From: Streptomyces sp. NBC_00083 | Lineage (GTDB): Bacteria > Actinomycetota > Actinomycetes > Streptomycetales > Streptomycetaceae | Direction of reading: 5' to 3' | DNA: 64,000 nt | NCBI RefSeq assembly: GCF_026343295.1 | Contig: NZ_JAPELY010000003.1 | Coordinates: 372,001-436,000, forward strand | Part shown: positions 56,101-63,971 of the stretch, piece by piece | Position numbering within the stretch: position 1 is the first letter of the stretch | Layout: every line of letters begins with the position of its first letter | The notes under the pieces: model-generated | The model's database searches: none | What the model was told of the DNA's origin: nothing | What the model saw: only the letters and a program-made list of their open reading frames with translations | Translations under genes and position numbers: made by a program

Positions 56101-57071
56101 ACCGCCAACTCCCAGCCGGCGAGCGGCAGTCCGATGCGGACCTGCTCACCCGGCAGCATCCGGGCGGCTGTCGCCACCACCGTCGTCTCGGTGGGGCCGT
56201 AGGTGTTCCACATCTCGCGGCCCTTGACCGCGAACCGGTCGGCCAGGGCCCCGGGGCACGCCTCGCCGCCGACGATCAGGAGGCGCACCTCCTCCAGGGC
56301 CTCGTCCGGCCAGAGCGCGGCGAGGGTGGGCACCGTGGAGACCACCGTGATGCCGCGCTCCACGAGCCAGGGGCCGAGCTCGTGCCCCGCCCGCACCAGC
56401 GACCGGGGCGCGGGGACCAGACAGCCGCCGTGCCGCCAGGCCAGCCACATCTCCTCGCACGACGCGTCGAACGCCACGGAGAGGCCCGCCAGTACCCGGT
56501 CGCCCGGCCCCAACGGCTGTGCGGCCAGGAAGAGTTGGGCCTCAGCGTCCACGAACGCGGCCGCCGAACGGTGGCTGACCGCCACGCCCTTGGGCAGCCC
56601 CGTCGAGCCGGACGTGAAGATGATCCAGGCGTCGTCCTCGGGCCGCGCGGCGCGCCAGCGGGCACCCAGCGGCGGGGTGAACCCCGGCAGTATCCGCTCG
56701 CCGGCCTCGATGACCGCGCACACTCCGGCCTCGCGGAAGACGGTCGCCGCGCGCTCCTCGGGGTCGTCGGCGTCGACCGGCACGTACGCCGCGCCGCACA
56801 ACAGGACCGAGAGGATGGCGAGGTACAGGTCGCAGGTGCCGGACGGAACGCGGACGCCGACCCGGTCGCCCGGTCCGATGCCGTGGCGGGTGAGGCGCAC
56901 GGCGCGCTCGGTGATCCGGTCGCACAGGTCCTGGTAGGTGAGCCGCTCGCCGCCCGCGTCGAGTGCGGGCGCGCCGGGATGGGCGGCCGCCGTCGCGTCC
57001 AGTACGTCGAGCAGGGTGCGGGGGTGCGGAGCGGCTGCGCCGCGGAAGACGGCCGGCGGATGCGAAGACAT
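53127..57071 (-). CDS. Pls-like membrane nonribosomal peptide synthetase (cationic isopeptide polymer type)
   Basis: 1314 residues, close to the 1319 of epsilon-poly-L-lysine synthetase. Order: adenylation domain (core A3 IIFTSGSTGLPKGVAVSH; A5 NTYGPTETTVVATA; A10 SGKVDRDALP); thiolation domain with S533 in DSDFFALGGSSL; then three pairs of transmembrane helices alternating with three hexapeptide-repeat, acetyltransferase-like domains. There is no thioesterase or normal condensation domain, as in Pls. In the specificity segment FDASCEEMW the residue aligned with Trp239 of the gramicidin enzyme is Glu, consistent with a basic amino acid. The ATG at 57071 has AGAGG eight bases upstream. Confidence 0.88.
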   Translation of the reverse strand: MSSHPPAVFRGAAAPHPRTLLDVLDATAAAHPGAPALDAGGERLTYQDLCDRITERAVRLTRHGIGPGDRVGVRVPSGTCDLYLAILSVLLCGAAYVPVDADDPEERAATVFREAGVCAVIEAGERILPGFTPPLGARWRAARPEDDAWIIFTSGSTGLPKGVAVSHRSAAAFVDAEAQLFLAAQPLGPGDRVLAGLSVAFDASCEEMWLAWRHGGCLVPAPRSLVRAGHELGPWLVERGITVVSTVPTLAALWPDEALEEVRLLIVGGEACPGALADRFAVKGREMWNTYGPTETTVVATAARMLPGEQVRIGLPLAGWELAVLDPAGEPVPYGAEGELVIAGAGTARYLDGAKDAERFAPLPLLDTARAYRTGDLVRADAAGLVHLGRADDQVKVGGRRIELGEIDAMLRALPGVRAAAGAVRGTPAGGQILVGYVVPEQDGFRADQARGFLAERLPAALVPMLVEVPGLPTRTSGKVDRDALPWPLPSQRGPAAEAGQDGSTVARLAGAWERMLGVRPQPDSDFFALGGSSLSAARLASELRATYPGVSVADLYRRPLLRDMAEHLESLEGPAAEACAVQPVPRGAAAVQLLVTTALFGVAGLRGLVALATLDNIVGWLAPQAWAPHTSWWFVIIATVVLMSAPARFAIGAGAARLLTLGVSAGAHPRGGSVHLRLWTAERIVAAFGVPSLLGTPWARLYARSLGCRLGPDVALHAMPPVTGFATIGRGASVEPEADISGWWLDGATLHIGPVHIGDGARVGHRSTLLPGAVLGAGAELEPGACLSGHIPPGRRWLGSPARQGEASERVAGAGWPAPRPERSRRWAVAYALSLVALPLLTLLSTGPALVGVYFLVRSCDSLSEVAVRLLLSAPPIALATTLSSMLTLAALVRILGRGIEPGFHPVCGGVAWRAWLVTRLVGGARGSLFPLYASLATPVWLRLLGARVGRRAEISTVLPLPSLLTVEDGAFLADDTLVAPYEIRGGWLRLGTASVGRRAFVGNSGIVGPDRRVPDGALIGVLCDAPAQSEPGSSWLGRPALPLPRVAATADPGRTFDPPRRLVLARAGVELCRVAPLMCSVLLAEAVLIGEQSALNRGGLLLAALAGVVLLLAAAIVAGLTATAAKWLLVGRFEAGEHPLWSSFVWRNELYDTFVESLAVPWMAGSFTGTPVLNWWLRSLGARIGRGVWLETYWLPETDLITLGDGVSVNRGCVLQTHLFHDRIMRLDTVRLGEGASLGPHSIALPGTDIGARASVGAASLVMRGESVPPDTRWAGNPIAGEQSSPARDERAVADMMVTVHQGIASREGSSA

Positions 57072-57140
57072 ACTGTATGCCTCTGGCGTAGTGCGGGTGG
57101 TACGGACATCCTTCGGACATCCGCCCATCCAGACGGGCAT

Positions 57141-57236
57141 ATCGAGCGGCGGGTTCGCTCCGGCCTTGGTACTTGACGATATTTATCCGTTGTTTTCGAA
57201 GTGATTCGGATGATTATGGCGCCGACCGGGGCAAGT
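57141..57236. promoter_or_regulatory. AT-rich promoter region of the Pls-like gene
   Basis: The segment 57165-57220 is markedly AT-rich for this genome (it includes GATATTTATCC and TTGTTTTCGAAG). It lies between the PucR-type regulator stop and the synthetase start, both on the minus strand, and is the likely regulated promoter. No known operator was recognised. Confidence 0.5.
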
Positions 57237-58445
57237 TCACGACCGATCGCGGTGGCCCAGGTCCCTCGCGCGTAGCACTAGTTCGGTGGCGAACCGGTGT
57301 TCGGGATCGGTGAGCCGGTCGCCGAAGATGGACTCAAGGGTGCGCATCCGGTAGCGCACGGTCTGCGGGTGCACGGCGAGGAGTTGGCCCATGTGGGCGG
57401 CGGTGCCCCGGGTCGCGAGCCAGGTCCGCAGGGTTTCGATGAGCCGGTCGCGCCGGCCGGGCGTGAGCGCGTCCAGGGGTGCGAGCTCGCGCCGCCCGAG
57501 GTGTTCGAGCAGCGCCGGGTCGGAGCGCAGCCAGAGGGTGACGAGATGGTCCTCGCAGTACAGCCGGCCCGATTCGCCGTCGATGACGCCGGAGGCGGCG
57601 AGTTCGAGGACCTGGCGGGCCCAGCGCAGCGAATCGGACGCATCGGCGAGGGGCACTTCGAGGCCGACCGCGGCCCAGGAACCGAGGAGGGCGGCGTCGA
57701 GCATCCGTCTTCGCGTCTCGTCGACCGGGCCCGGCACCAGGAGGTGCGGGAGCGGTTCGCCCGCGTCGACGAGGACATCGTTGTCCAACGCCGCACGGGT
57801 CAGGCCCGCCCCGGAGCGGAGCGCGATCAGCGTGACCCGCTCCGGCAGCGGCCAGCGGGCCCGGTCGGCGAGGTCCGCGATCGCGGCGCGCGGGACCGGG
57901 GAGCCGGCCAGGATCAGATGCAGCAGCCGTCTTCGCAGGGCGTCGGAGCGCTCTCCGGAGAACGACGTGACCTCCAGATACCCCTCCCGTGAGAGCGCTT
58001 CCAGCTCCTCGACATAGGTGAAGAGCGCGTCCGCGAAGCTGAGCATCAGCGCGGGGGAGAGGTTGTAGCGCCGGCCGATCTTCTTGGCGCGGCGCAGCGC
58101 CACCCGGGCGCCCAGCCGGTAGGCCCCCTGGAGGGTCTCCAGGCTGCGGCCCTCGTACGCCTCGAACCTGCCGAAGCGCCGGCACATCTCGTCACGCAGG
58201 GCGGAGGGCGCGCTGGGGGACGCGACCTGGTCGACGAAGACGGTGAGGTTCTGCTCCACCCCGACCCGGATCGCCTCGCCGTAGGGGCCTTCGAGGAGCC
58301 GGGCGTACTCGGGATAGGCGCGCGTGACCTCCACGCCGATCTCCTTGAGCAGCCCGGGTAACTCGGGCCGCATGATCGCGGCGAATTCCTGTGGGAGCGG
58401 TCCCAAGGGCTCCTGGGTGTCCGATGACTGCGCGGCTGTGGGCAA
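57237..58445 (-). CDS. PucR/CdaR-type transcriptional regulator
   Basis: 402 residues. A long N-terminal helical sensor region (starting PQEFAAIMRPELPGLLKEI; later ETLQGAYRLGARVALRRAKK) is followed by a GGDEF-like degenerate middle domain and a C-terminal PucR helix-turn-helix: TLRTWLATRGTAAHMGQLL, VHPQTVRYRMRTLESIFG. It is directly upstream of the Pls-like gene on the same strand and is the obvious candidate regulator of it. The gene contains two AGCGCT palindromes (57944, 57991) and a third lies upstream at 58493. Confidence 0.85.
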   Translation of the reverse strand: MPTAAQSSDTQEPLGPLPQEFAAIMRPELPGLLKEIGVEVTRAYPEYARLLEGPYGEAIRVGVEQNLTVFVDQVASPSAPSALRDEMCRRFGRFEAYEGRSLETLQGAYRLGARVALRRAKKIGRRYNLSPALMLSFADALFTYVEELEALSREGYLEVTSFSGERSDALRRRLLHLILAGSPVPRAAIADLADRARWPLPERVTLIALRSGAGLTRAALDNDVLVDAGEPLPHLLVPGPVDETRRRMLDAALLGSWAAVGLEVPLADASDSLRWARQVLELAASGVIDGESGRLYCEDHLVTLWLRSDPALLEHLGRRELAPLDALTPGRRDRLIETLRTWLATRGTAAHMGQLLAVHPQTVRYRMRTLESIFGDRLTDPEHRFATELVLRARDLGHRDRS

Positions 58446-58671
58446 CTCACTCCCCTTGCACTACGGCACTCCGGTGGGGGAGGGCCGATGGAGAAAGCGC
58501 TCCCACCGACCGACAGGTGCGTACCTTCGCGGACTGCTGAACCTAGAACAACTCCCGCGTCATGGACAACACTTGAGGCAGTGTTCGATTCAGCGTGCAT
58601 CGGTTGTCGGCCGAATCTGCTCCGGCCCGCCCGGTGCGGGGCGGGCCGTCGGCCGGCGGGATCGCCGAGGG

Positions 58672-59619
58672 TTACTGAGCCGCCGAATGCCAGTACTGGG
58701 ACAGCAGTTTGCCGTTGTCGGGGACGACCGTTCCGGGGGCGTGCAGGCCCGCGAGGTAGGTCGACGCGCTGGTGAGTACGACGCTGTTCTTGCCCGACCC
58801 CGCGGGCAGTCCGGTCTTCAGGTTCACCGCCCAGTCGAGCAGCCCGGCGAGGCCGCAACCGCTTGCCCCCGGCACCGCGAACGTGGTGTCGGTCTGGTTC
58901 GCGTTGAGGAGGCTCAGCCGGTTCATGTCACCGGCGGTGTTGGGCGTTCCGTTGCCGTCGAAGCGCTGGATGCCGAGGGCGGGAGCCGTGACGTTCTGCG
59001 GGCGCAGCACGATCGGGTGGGCGGTGGAGCCGATGTAGCAGGAGCCGCCGAGGAACGGGTTCTGGAGGTGGATGCGGATCGGGATCGCGATGATCGGCTG
59101 CCCCGATGTGGCGCCCGCGGTGAGGTTGAAGTCCGTGGGCGTCCCGGCGGATTCGACCGTCGCGGTGACCCGGTTGAGGGTGCCGTTGGTGATCTGCCGG
59201 CAGATGCCGCTGATGACGGGGATGTCACTCGGGCACATGAGGCCGAGGAGCCCGCCCGGGATGTCGGCGGAGTCGGCGATCAGGGCGCCGCCGGCCGGTG
59301 CGACCAGGCTGTTCGTGCCGCCGGTGTGCTGCACCACGCCGACCTGGAGGTCGCTGGCGCCGGTGATGACCTCCGTACTGCCGAGCTTGATGGAGCCGCT
59401 CGCCGAGTGGGAGGCGATGCACTGCACGATGTCGGTGCGCCCGTCGGCCGCCAGCATGGCGGGGTCGTCCACCGGGCAGCGGCTGAACGGGGCCCAGTCC
59501 CCGGCGAGTTGGGTGGCGGGGGTGGCGTCGGCCGAGGCCGGGCCGATCGTCACGAGGGCCGCCAGGGCCGTGCAGGACGCCAGCAGGCCGGCTCGCAGGC
59601 GAGTGGATACGGGTCTCAT
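58672..59619 (-). CDS. Secreted protein of unknown function, first of three
   Basis: 315 residues. Signal peptide from LRAGLLASCTALAALVTIG, then a mature beta-rich protein with about eight cysteines, including CPVDDPAMLAADGRTDIVQC. No transmembrane anchor or sortase signal is present, so it should be released. AGGGGA precedes the ATG. It lies with two other secreted-protein genes on the same strand. No named domain is recognised, but cysteine pattern and general character resemble its neighbours. Confidence 0.75.
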   Translation of the reverse strand: MRPVSTRLRAGLLASCTALAALVTIGPASADATPATQLAGDWAPFSRCPVDDPAMLAADGRTDIVQCIASHSASGSIKLGSTEVITGASDLQVGVVQHTGGTNSLVAPAGGALIADSADIPGGLLGLMCPSDIPVISGICRQITNGTLNRVTATVESAGTPTDFNLTAGATSGQPIIAIPIRIHLQNPFLGGSCYIGSTAHPIVLRPQNVTAPALGIQRFDGNGTPNTAGDMNRLSLLNANQTDTTFAVPGASGCGLAGLLDWAVNLKTGLPAGSGKNSVVLTSASTYLAGLHAPGTVVPDNGKLLSQYWHSAAQ

Positions 59620-59659
59620 CGGGTCGTCCCCTCTCGGACGTCTCGACTGGTGACGTCCT

Positions 59660-59800
59660 GTAGGTGGGTGTACGTGGTGTGCGTGCGGAGGTGTACGTGG
59701 TGAGCGGCGGTGTGCGGGCCGAGGTGTACGTGGGGTGCGGCGGTGTGCGGGCCGCGGTGTACGTGGTGCGCGGCGGTGTGCGTGCGGTGCGGAGGAGTGC
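59660..59800. repeat. 33-bp minisatellite
   Basis: GTGTACGTGG starts four successive units at about 59660, 59690, 59723 and 59756. Two units are near-identical 33-mers ending in GTGCGGGCCG; the outer two are diverged. It is non-coding, in the 296-bp space upstream of the first secreted-protein gene and downstream of the DUF6801 gene. Confidence 0.75.
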
Positions 59801-59915
59801 GGAGGTGTGCGGAGCCGGGTGGGTGCGCGAACAGCGTGCTGCCGCAGGCGAGTTGGCCGGATCTCTACGCGGCGCGTGCCCCTCGAATGCGTCGGTGCGC
59901 CGGACGGCACGGTGC

Positions 59916-61445
59916 TCAGCGCAGCGGTGTCGGAATGGTCGTCGGCTGTTTGTCGGCGGTGCAGAGCTGTGCCGGGTCGTCCTCGATGCCGGAGGCGCAC
60001 GGCGCACCCTGGTTCTGCTTGACCGTGTTGGAGGGTCCGGACACGGCGGTGGTGAACAGCGGGCTCAGGTCCTCGCCCACTCCGCAGCCGGTGAAGGGCG
60101 GAATGGTCACCGTGCCGTCGAGCGGTCCGCCGCGGGAGAGCGAGTAGCCGCGCCAGACGGTGTCCGTGCCCTTCTTCAGCTCCCCGAGCAGCACCATGTG
60201 GTCCTTGGTGTTGCGCGCCGGGTCGGGATCGGACGAGTAGACCGGTCCGGCGGTGCGGCAGTTGGGCCCGACGTCGAGCGGGGTCCCGTTGACCTTGACG
60301 TCGGAGATGCGCAGCATGAGGGAGGCCCTGATGTACGTCTCTCCGTGTCCCGCGGTGTTGTTGAGGTCCGATTCGATGGACAGCGGCCCGTTCGCCTCCA
60401 GGGTCATCGTGGCCGTGGTCGGCATGAAGCCGAAGGTGAGGAACGTGGCCGGTCCCGGCGGGGTCTGGGCGCGGCCCTCGTAGTCGAGCCGGCCCACCGA
60501 GTTCTGGAGCAGATGCAGTTCGAAGACGCCCGGTCTGACCTCGATGCGCTTGAGCTGGTTGGGGCCCTGGACGACCTTGGCGCAGAAGACGGGGATGAGC
60601 GAGGCGCCGCCCAGCTTGGTGACGTTGGAGTACCCGGTGGTGTAGGCGGCCAGGGCCAGCGGGTTGGTGGTGTCGCCCTGGCACCGGGGGGCTGTGGTGG
60701 CCGCGGCTGCCCGCGCCTTGGGCGCGGCGATCCTGGGAGCGCTCTCAGGATCGGTGCGGTGCTCCGCACCGGCCGCGTCACCGGTGGCGGAGGTGCTGGG
60801 GGTCGGGGAGGGCGAGGAGATGGCCGCGCCGACGGGCACGGTGGCGAGCAGGCCCTTCGCGCCGGGATCGGGCGTGCAGGGCACGGAGAGCGTGGCCGGG
60901 TCGGTGGCGCCGCCCTCGGTGGTGACCGGGCGCAAGACGAGGGTGAGGCCGGCGGCCGTGACGGTGAGGTCGCCGGCGCTGCCGGCGGTGACGGTGGGCA
61001 CCTCGCCCGTAGCCCGGAACACGGCGCCGCCGGACGGGGTGAGCGGCACGGCGGGTGCGGTGCCCAGCCAGAGCGCCTGGGCGGACGCGCCGTTCTGCGC
61101 CACTTCGGTGGTGAGCCGGGTGGTGGCGCCGGTCGTGGCGGCACGGAGCCGGGTGAGTTCGGCGACCGCGGCGTCGGGCAGCGTCACCGAGGTCGTCACC
61201 TCGGCGGGCCGGATCGCGGTGCCCGTCGCGGCGCGGGCCGGGAACCTGGCCGCCACCTGGACCTTCACCGGATGCGGACCGCCGGGGAACGCGCAGGTGT
61301 AGGCGAGCTCGGCGTCGGCGCGCTGGTCTCCGAGTGCCACGTCGGCGCCGGGCACGATCGCGGCCAGGACCACGGTGGCCGCCGCCACCGCACCCCGGCT
61401 GCGCACGCTCCGCCACCGGCCGGCCGGTCCCGGTGTTCTGCTCAC
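59916..61445 (-). CDS. Secreted protein with N-terminal DUF6801-like domain
   Basis: 509 residues. Signal segment (SRGAVAAATVVLAAIVPGA), then a DUF6801-like domain, about residues 45-170: LAYTCAFPGGPHPVKVQV followed by VTLPDAAVAELTRLRAA. A Ser/Pro/Thr/Ala-rich linker leads to a C-terminal cysteine-containing beta-rich region like that of the 58672-59619 protein. Function is unknown; an exported cell-surface or lipid-binding role is possible. It contains a GGGAGCGCTCTC (60735-60746). Confidence 0.78.
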   Translation of the reverse strand: MSRTPGPAGRWRSVRSRGAVAAATVVLAAIVPGADVALGDQRADAELAYTCAFPGGPHPVKVQVAARFPARAATGTAIRPAEVTTSVTLPDAAVAELTRLRAATTGATTRLTTEVAQNGASAQALWLGTAPAVPLTPSGGAVFRATGEVPTVTAGSAGDLTVTAAGLTLVLRPVTTEGGATDPATLSVPCTPDPGAKGLLATVPVGAAISSPSPTPSTSATGDAAGAEHRTDPESAPRIAAPKARAAAATTAPRCQGDTTNPLALAAYTTGYSNVTKLGGASLIPVFCAKVVQGPNQLKRIEVRPGVFELHLLQNSVGRLDYEGRAQTPPGPATFLTFGFMPTTATMTLEANGPLSIESDLNNTAGHGETYIRASLMLRISDVKVNGTPLDVGPNCRTAGPVYSSDPDPARNTKDHMVLLGELKKGTDTVWRGYSLSRGGPLDGTVTIPPFTGCGVGEDLSPLFTTAVSGPSNTVKQNQGAPCASGIEDDPAQLCTADKQPTTIPTPLR

Positions 61446-61575
61446 GTCGCGTTCAGCTCCACTGGCTCAGCTCCTGGGGAGGGCCGGCGGCAGGTGCGCC
61501 GCCGTTGGGGGTCCGTCCGGCCCGCCGTACGTCGGGCCGGACGGACCGGGGACGTAGCGATGTGTCATGCCGCTG

Positions 61576-62205
61576 CTACGAGCCGACGATGGTGGGGTGC
61601 GTGGTGGTGCCGGTGACCACCGCGTAGAAGTCGCCGTTGAACGAGGGGTGGTCGCCCGTGGAGACGACGCCGGAGCAGCCCGCCGTCGGCGCCGAGACCG
61701 TCAGTTCGGTGGCGGTGGTGGCGACCTTCAGGTCACCGGTCGAGTTGGTGTACGTGCCGTGCGCGGTGCCGGTCACCGTGAACGCACAAGTCGCCACGGT
61801 GACACGGGCGTTGACGCCCGAGATGTAGCCCTGCGAGACGCCGGTGCCCGCGGTGTAGTTGGTCACGTTGAGCGTCCACGGGGTGTTCGCGACCGTGTCC
61901 ACCGTGCCGAGGAAGCTGGTGCACGGCTCGCTGGTCTTGCCGAAGTGCACCGGGTTGATGGTGCCGACGGCGGCCGGGTTGCCGGTCGCGCTGTGCAGCG
62001 AGCCGGCGGCGTCGGAGTAGGTGCACGTCATGTCGATGCCGTTGATGGAGAGGACCACGTTGGTGGATTTGGCCGTGAAGTTCTCCGGCGAGTTGGGGCC
62101 GACCACCCAGTTCGTGGGCGCCGCCATCGCGGGGGCGGTCGCCAGGGCGAACGCGGCCGTCGCCGCGCCACAGACCAGCGCGAGCTTTCCGAGGGTGTTT
62201 CGCAC
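61576..62205 (-). CDS. Small secreted protein, third of the cluster
   Basis: 209 residues with a signal peptide (LGKLALVCGAATAAFALATA) and a mature beta-sandwich-like protein of about 180 residues with cysteines in DMTCTYSDAA, SEPCTSF, VATCAF and AGCSG. The GTG at 62205 has GGAGG seven bases upstream. It resembles Rhodococcus/Streptomyces small secreted proteins without assigned function. The three secreted genes point the same way and may be one transcription unit. Confidence 0.75.
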   Translation of the reverse strand: MRNTLGKLALVCGAATAAFALATAPAMAAPTNWVVGPNSPENFTAKSTNVVLSINGIDMTCTYSDAAGSLHSATGNPAAVGTINPVHFGKTSEPCTSFLGTVDTVANTPWTLNVTNYTAGTGVSQGYISGVNARVTVATCAFTVTGTAHGTYTNSTGDLKVATTATELTVSAPTAGCSGVVSTGDHPSFNGDFYAVVTGTTTHPTIVGS

Positions 62206-62987
62206 AGTAATGCCTCCGGTTTCACCAGCTACGGGGACGGATTCAGCCACGTACGATCCGTGACGACCCGGACGTTACTTGCGAGAAACATGGGCGCACA
62301 ATCCTGCCGTACAAGATTGTGTCGAGCGGGACTCTTCCTTGTGCCGTGCATGAGTAACCGCGTTCTTTTTCTTGTCGGTTGGTGCGCAATTCGGGCGCGC
62401 CCCTCCGGCCGTTCGAGCCGAACACCGCAGGTGGCTCCCCATGAGGAGCGACCCTTTGGGCGGTGACAGGTGAAACTGCTCAAGGAATGACAACTTCCCC
62501 GGGGAAAGCGCTCCGGTGGTGACAAGTTGCCGACGGCCCCGGGCGGGCTTGCCGAAACTTCTGGAACCGGTATTGCAGAGCGAGGTTACCCGGCCGTAGC
62601 GTCCGGTGTGCCGCAGGTCGGGGCAGTCCGGCCGACCGGCGGACTGCTCGGCGCCCAGGTACCCGGCCACGCCCCCGAAGGCCGGGAATCGGCGTGGGTG
62701 AGGGCCCTGGCCTGGTCTTTTTCTCGCCAGGGCGGTTCTTTGGAGGTCGGGAGCCGTGCGCCCAAGCTCCCCCCGGACGCACCGCTCCCGGCCCCCGCAC
62801 GCTCCTCGTACTGCTCAATTGCTGCGCAGTCGTCCCTGCGGACGACACCGGAACTTGTCAACGAGTGACAAAGGAAAGGGAATTCACCGATGCCGCCGTC
62901 CGGGATCTTGTTTCGGCGGCGCCGCGCACCTTACCGTGCGCCCCTCGGTGCCCTCGCGTCACCATGTGCATGCCTGCTGGAGGTGGG
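62206..62987. other. Long divergent intergenic region before the Mce locus
   Basis: 782 bases. It contains TGACAAGTT (62520-62528) and its reverse complement AACTTGTCA (62852-62860), and GAAAGCGCTCCG (62504-62515). The AT-rich block 62255-62400 suits the promoter of the secreted-protein genes; the region just before 62980 serves the Mkl-type gene. No gene with believable composition was found. Confidence 0.45.
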
Positions 62988-63971
62988 ATGGGAATTGAAG
63001 TCGTGGTCGAAGATCTGACCAAGTCCTTCGGCAAGCAGAACATCTGGCAGGACGTCACCCTCACCCTGCCCGCCGGGGAAGTAAGCGTCATGCTGGGGCC
63101 CTCCGGCACCGGAAAGACGGTCTTCCTCAAGTCGCTCATCGGGCTGCTCAAACCCGAGCGCGGCCGAGTCCTCATCAATGGCGTCGACATGGTGAGCAGC
63201 CCCGAACGGGAGATCTACGAGACCCGGAAACTCTTCGGCCTGATGTTCCAGGACGGCGCGCTCTTCGGATCGATGTCGCTCTTCGACAACATCGCCTTCC
63301 CGCTGCGCGAGCACACCCGCAAGACGGAGTCCGAGATCCGCCGCATCGTCATGGAACGGGTCGACATGGTCGGGCTCCTCGGCGCGGAGGAGAAGCTGCC
63401 CGGAGAGATCTCCGGCGGCATGCGCAAGCGCGCCGGGCTGGCCCGCGCTCTGGTGCTCGACCCCCAGATCATCCTCTGCGACGAGCCGGACTCCGGACTC
63501 GACCCCGTACGCACCGCCTTCATCTCGCAGCTCCTGATCGACCTGAACGCCCAAATCGACGCGACGATGCTGATCGTCACCCACAACCTCGACATCGCGG
63601 CGACCGTCCCCGACAACATGGGGATGCTCTTCTGCCGCAACCTGGTCACCTTCGGCCCGCGCGAGGTGCTCCTGACGAGCGAGGAGCCCGTCGTCGCCCA
63701 GTTCCTCAGCGGGCGCCGCGAAGGTCCCATCGGCATGTCCGAGGAGAAGGACGCGGCCACCCTCGCCAAGGAACAGCTCAACTCGCCCGCCGGGTACGGC
63801 CTTTCACCGCGCCCCATCGTCGCGCAGCTGGAACCCTCGCCCGGCCTGCCGGCCCGCCAGGCGGTGCTGCGCCGCAAGCTGCGCGTGATGGCCATGCTCG
63901 ACCAGCTGCCGCCCGCGGCCCGCCGGGCCATCGAGAACGGCCCGGCGCCGGTCCGGGAGGCGACGCCGTGA
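62988..63971 (+). CDS. Mkl/MlaF-type ATPase of an Mce lipid transporter
   Basis: 327 residues. Walker A GPSGTGKTVFLKS, signature LPGEISGGMRKRAGLARA, Walker B ILCDEPDSGLD. This signature (GGMRKRAGLARA) and the C-terminal extension are typical of Mkl/MceG proteins, which power Mce-family import of sterols or other lipids. The ATG at 62988 has GGAGGTGGG directly upstream; an in-frame ATG at 62964 is possible. The stop overlaps the next gene by 4 bp (GTGA), so the permease genes follow in one operon beyond the window. Confidence 0.9.
   Translation: MGIEVVVEDLTKSFGKQNIWQDVTLTLPAGEVSVMLGPSGTGKTVFLKSLIGLLKPERGRVLINGVDMVSSPEREIYETRKLFGLMFQDGALFGSMSLFDNIAFPLREHTRKTESEIRRIVMERVDMVGLLGAEEKLPGEISGGMRKRAGLARALVLDPQIILCDEPDSGLDPVRTAFISQLLIDLNAQIDATMLIVTHNLDIAATVPDNMGMLFCRNLVTFGPREVLLTSEEPVVAQFLSGRREGPIGMSEEKDAATLAKEQLNSPAGYGLSPRPIVAQLEPSPGLPARQAVLRRKLRVMAMLDQLPPAARRAIENGPAPVREATP

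Noticed and set aside
54699..57176. 825-codon plus-strand frame opposite the Pls-like synthetase
   Set aside because: Antisense mirror of the adenylation and membrane domains with no recognisable motifs.
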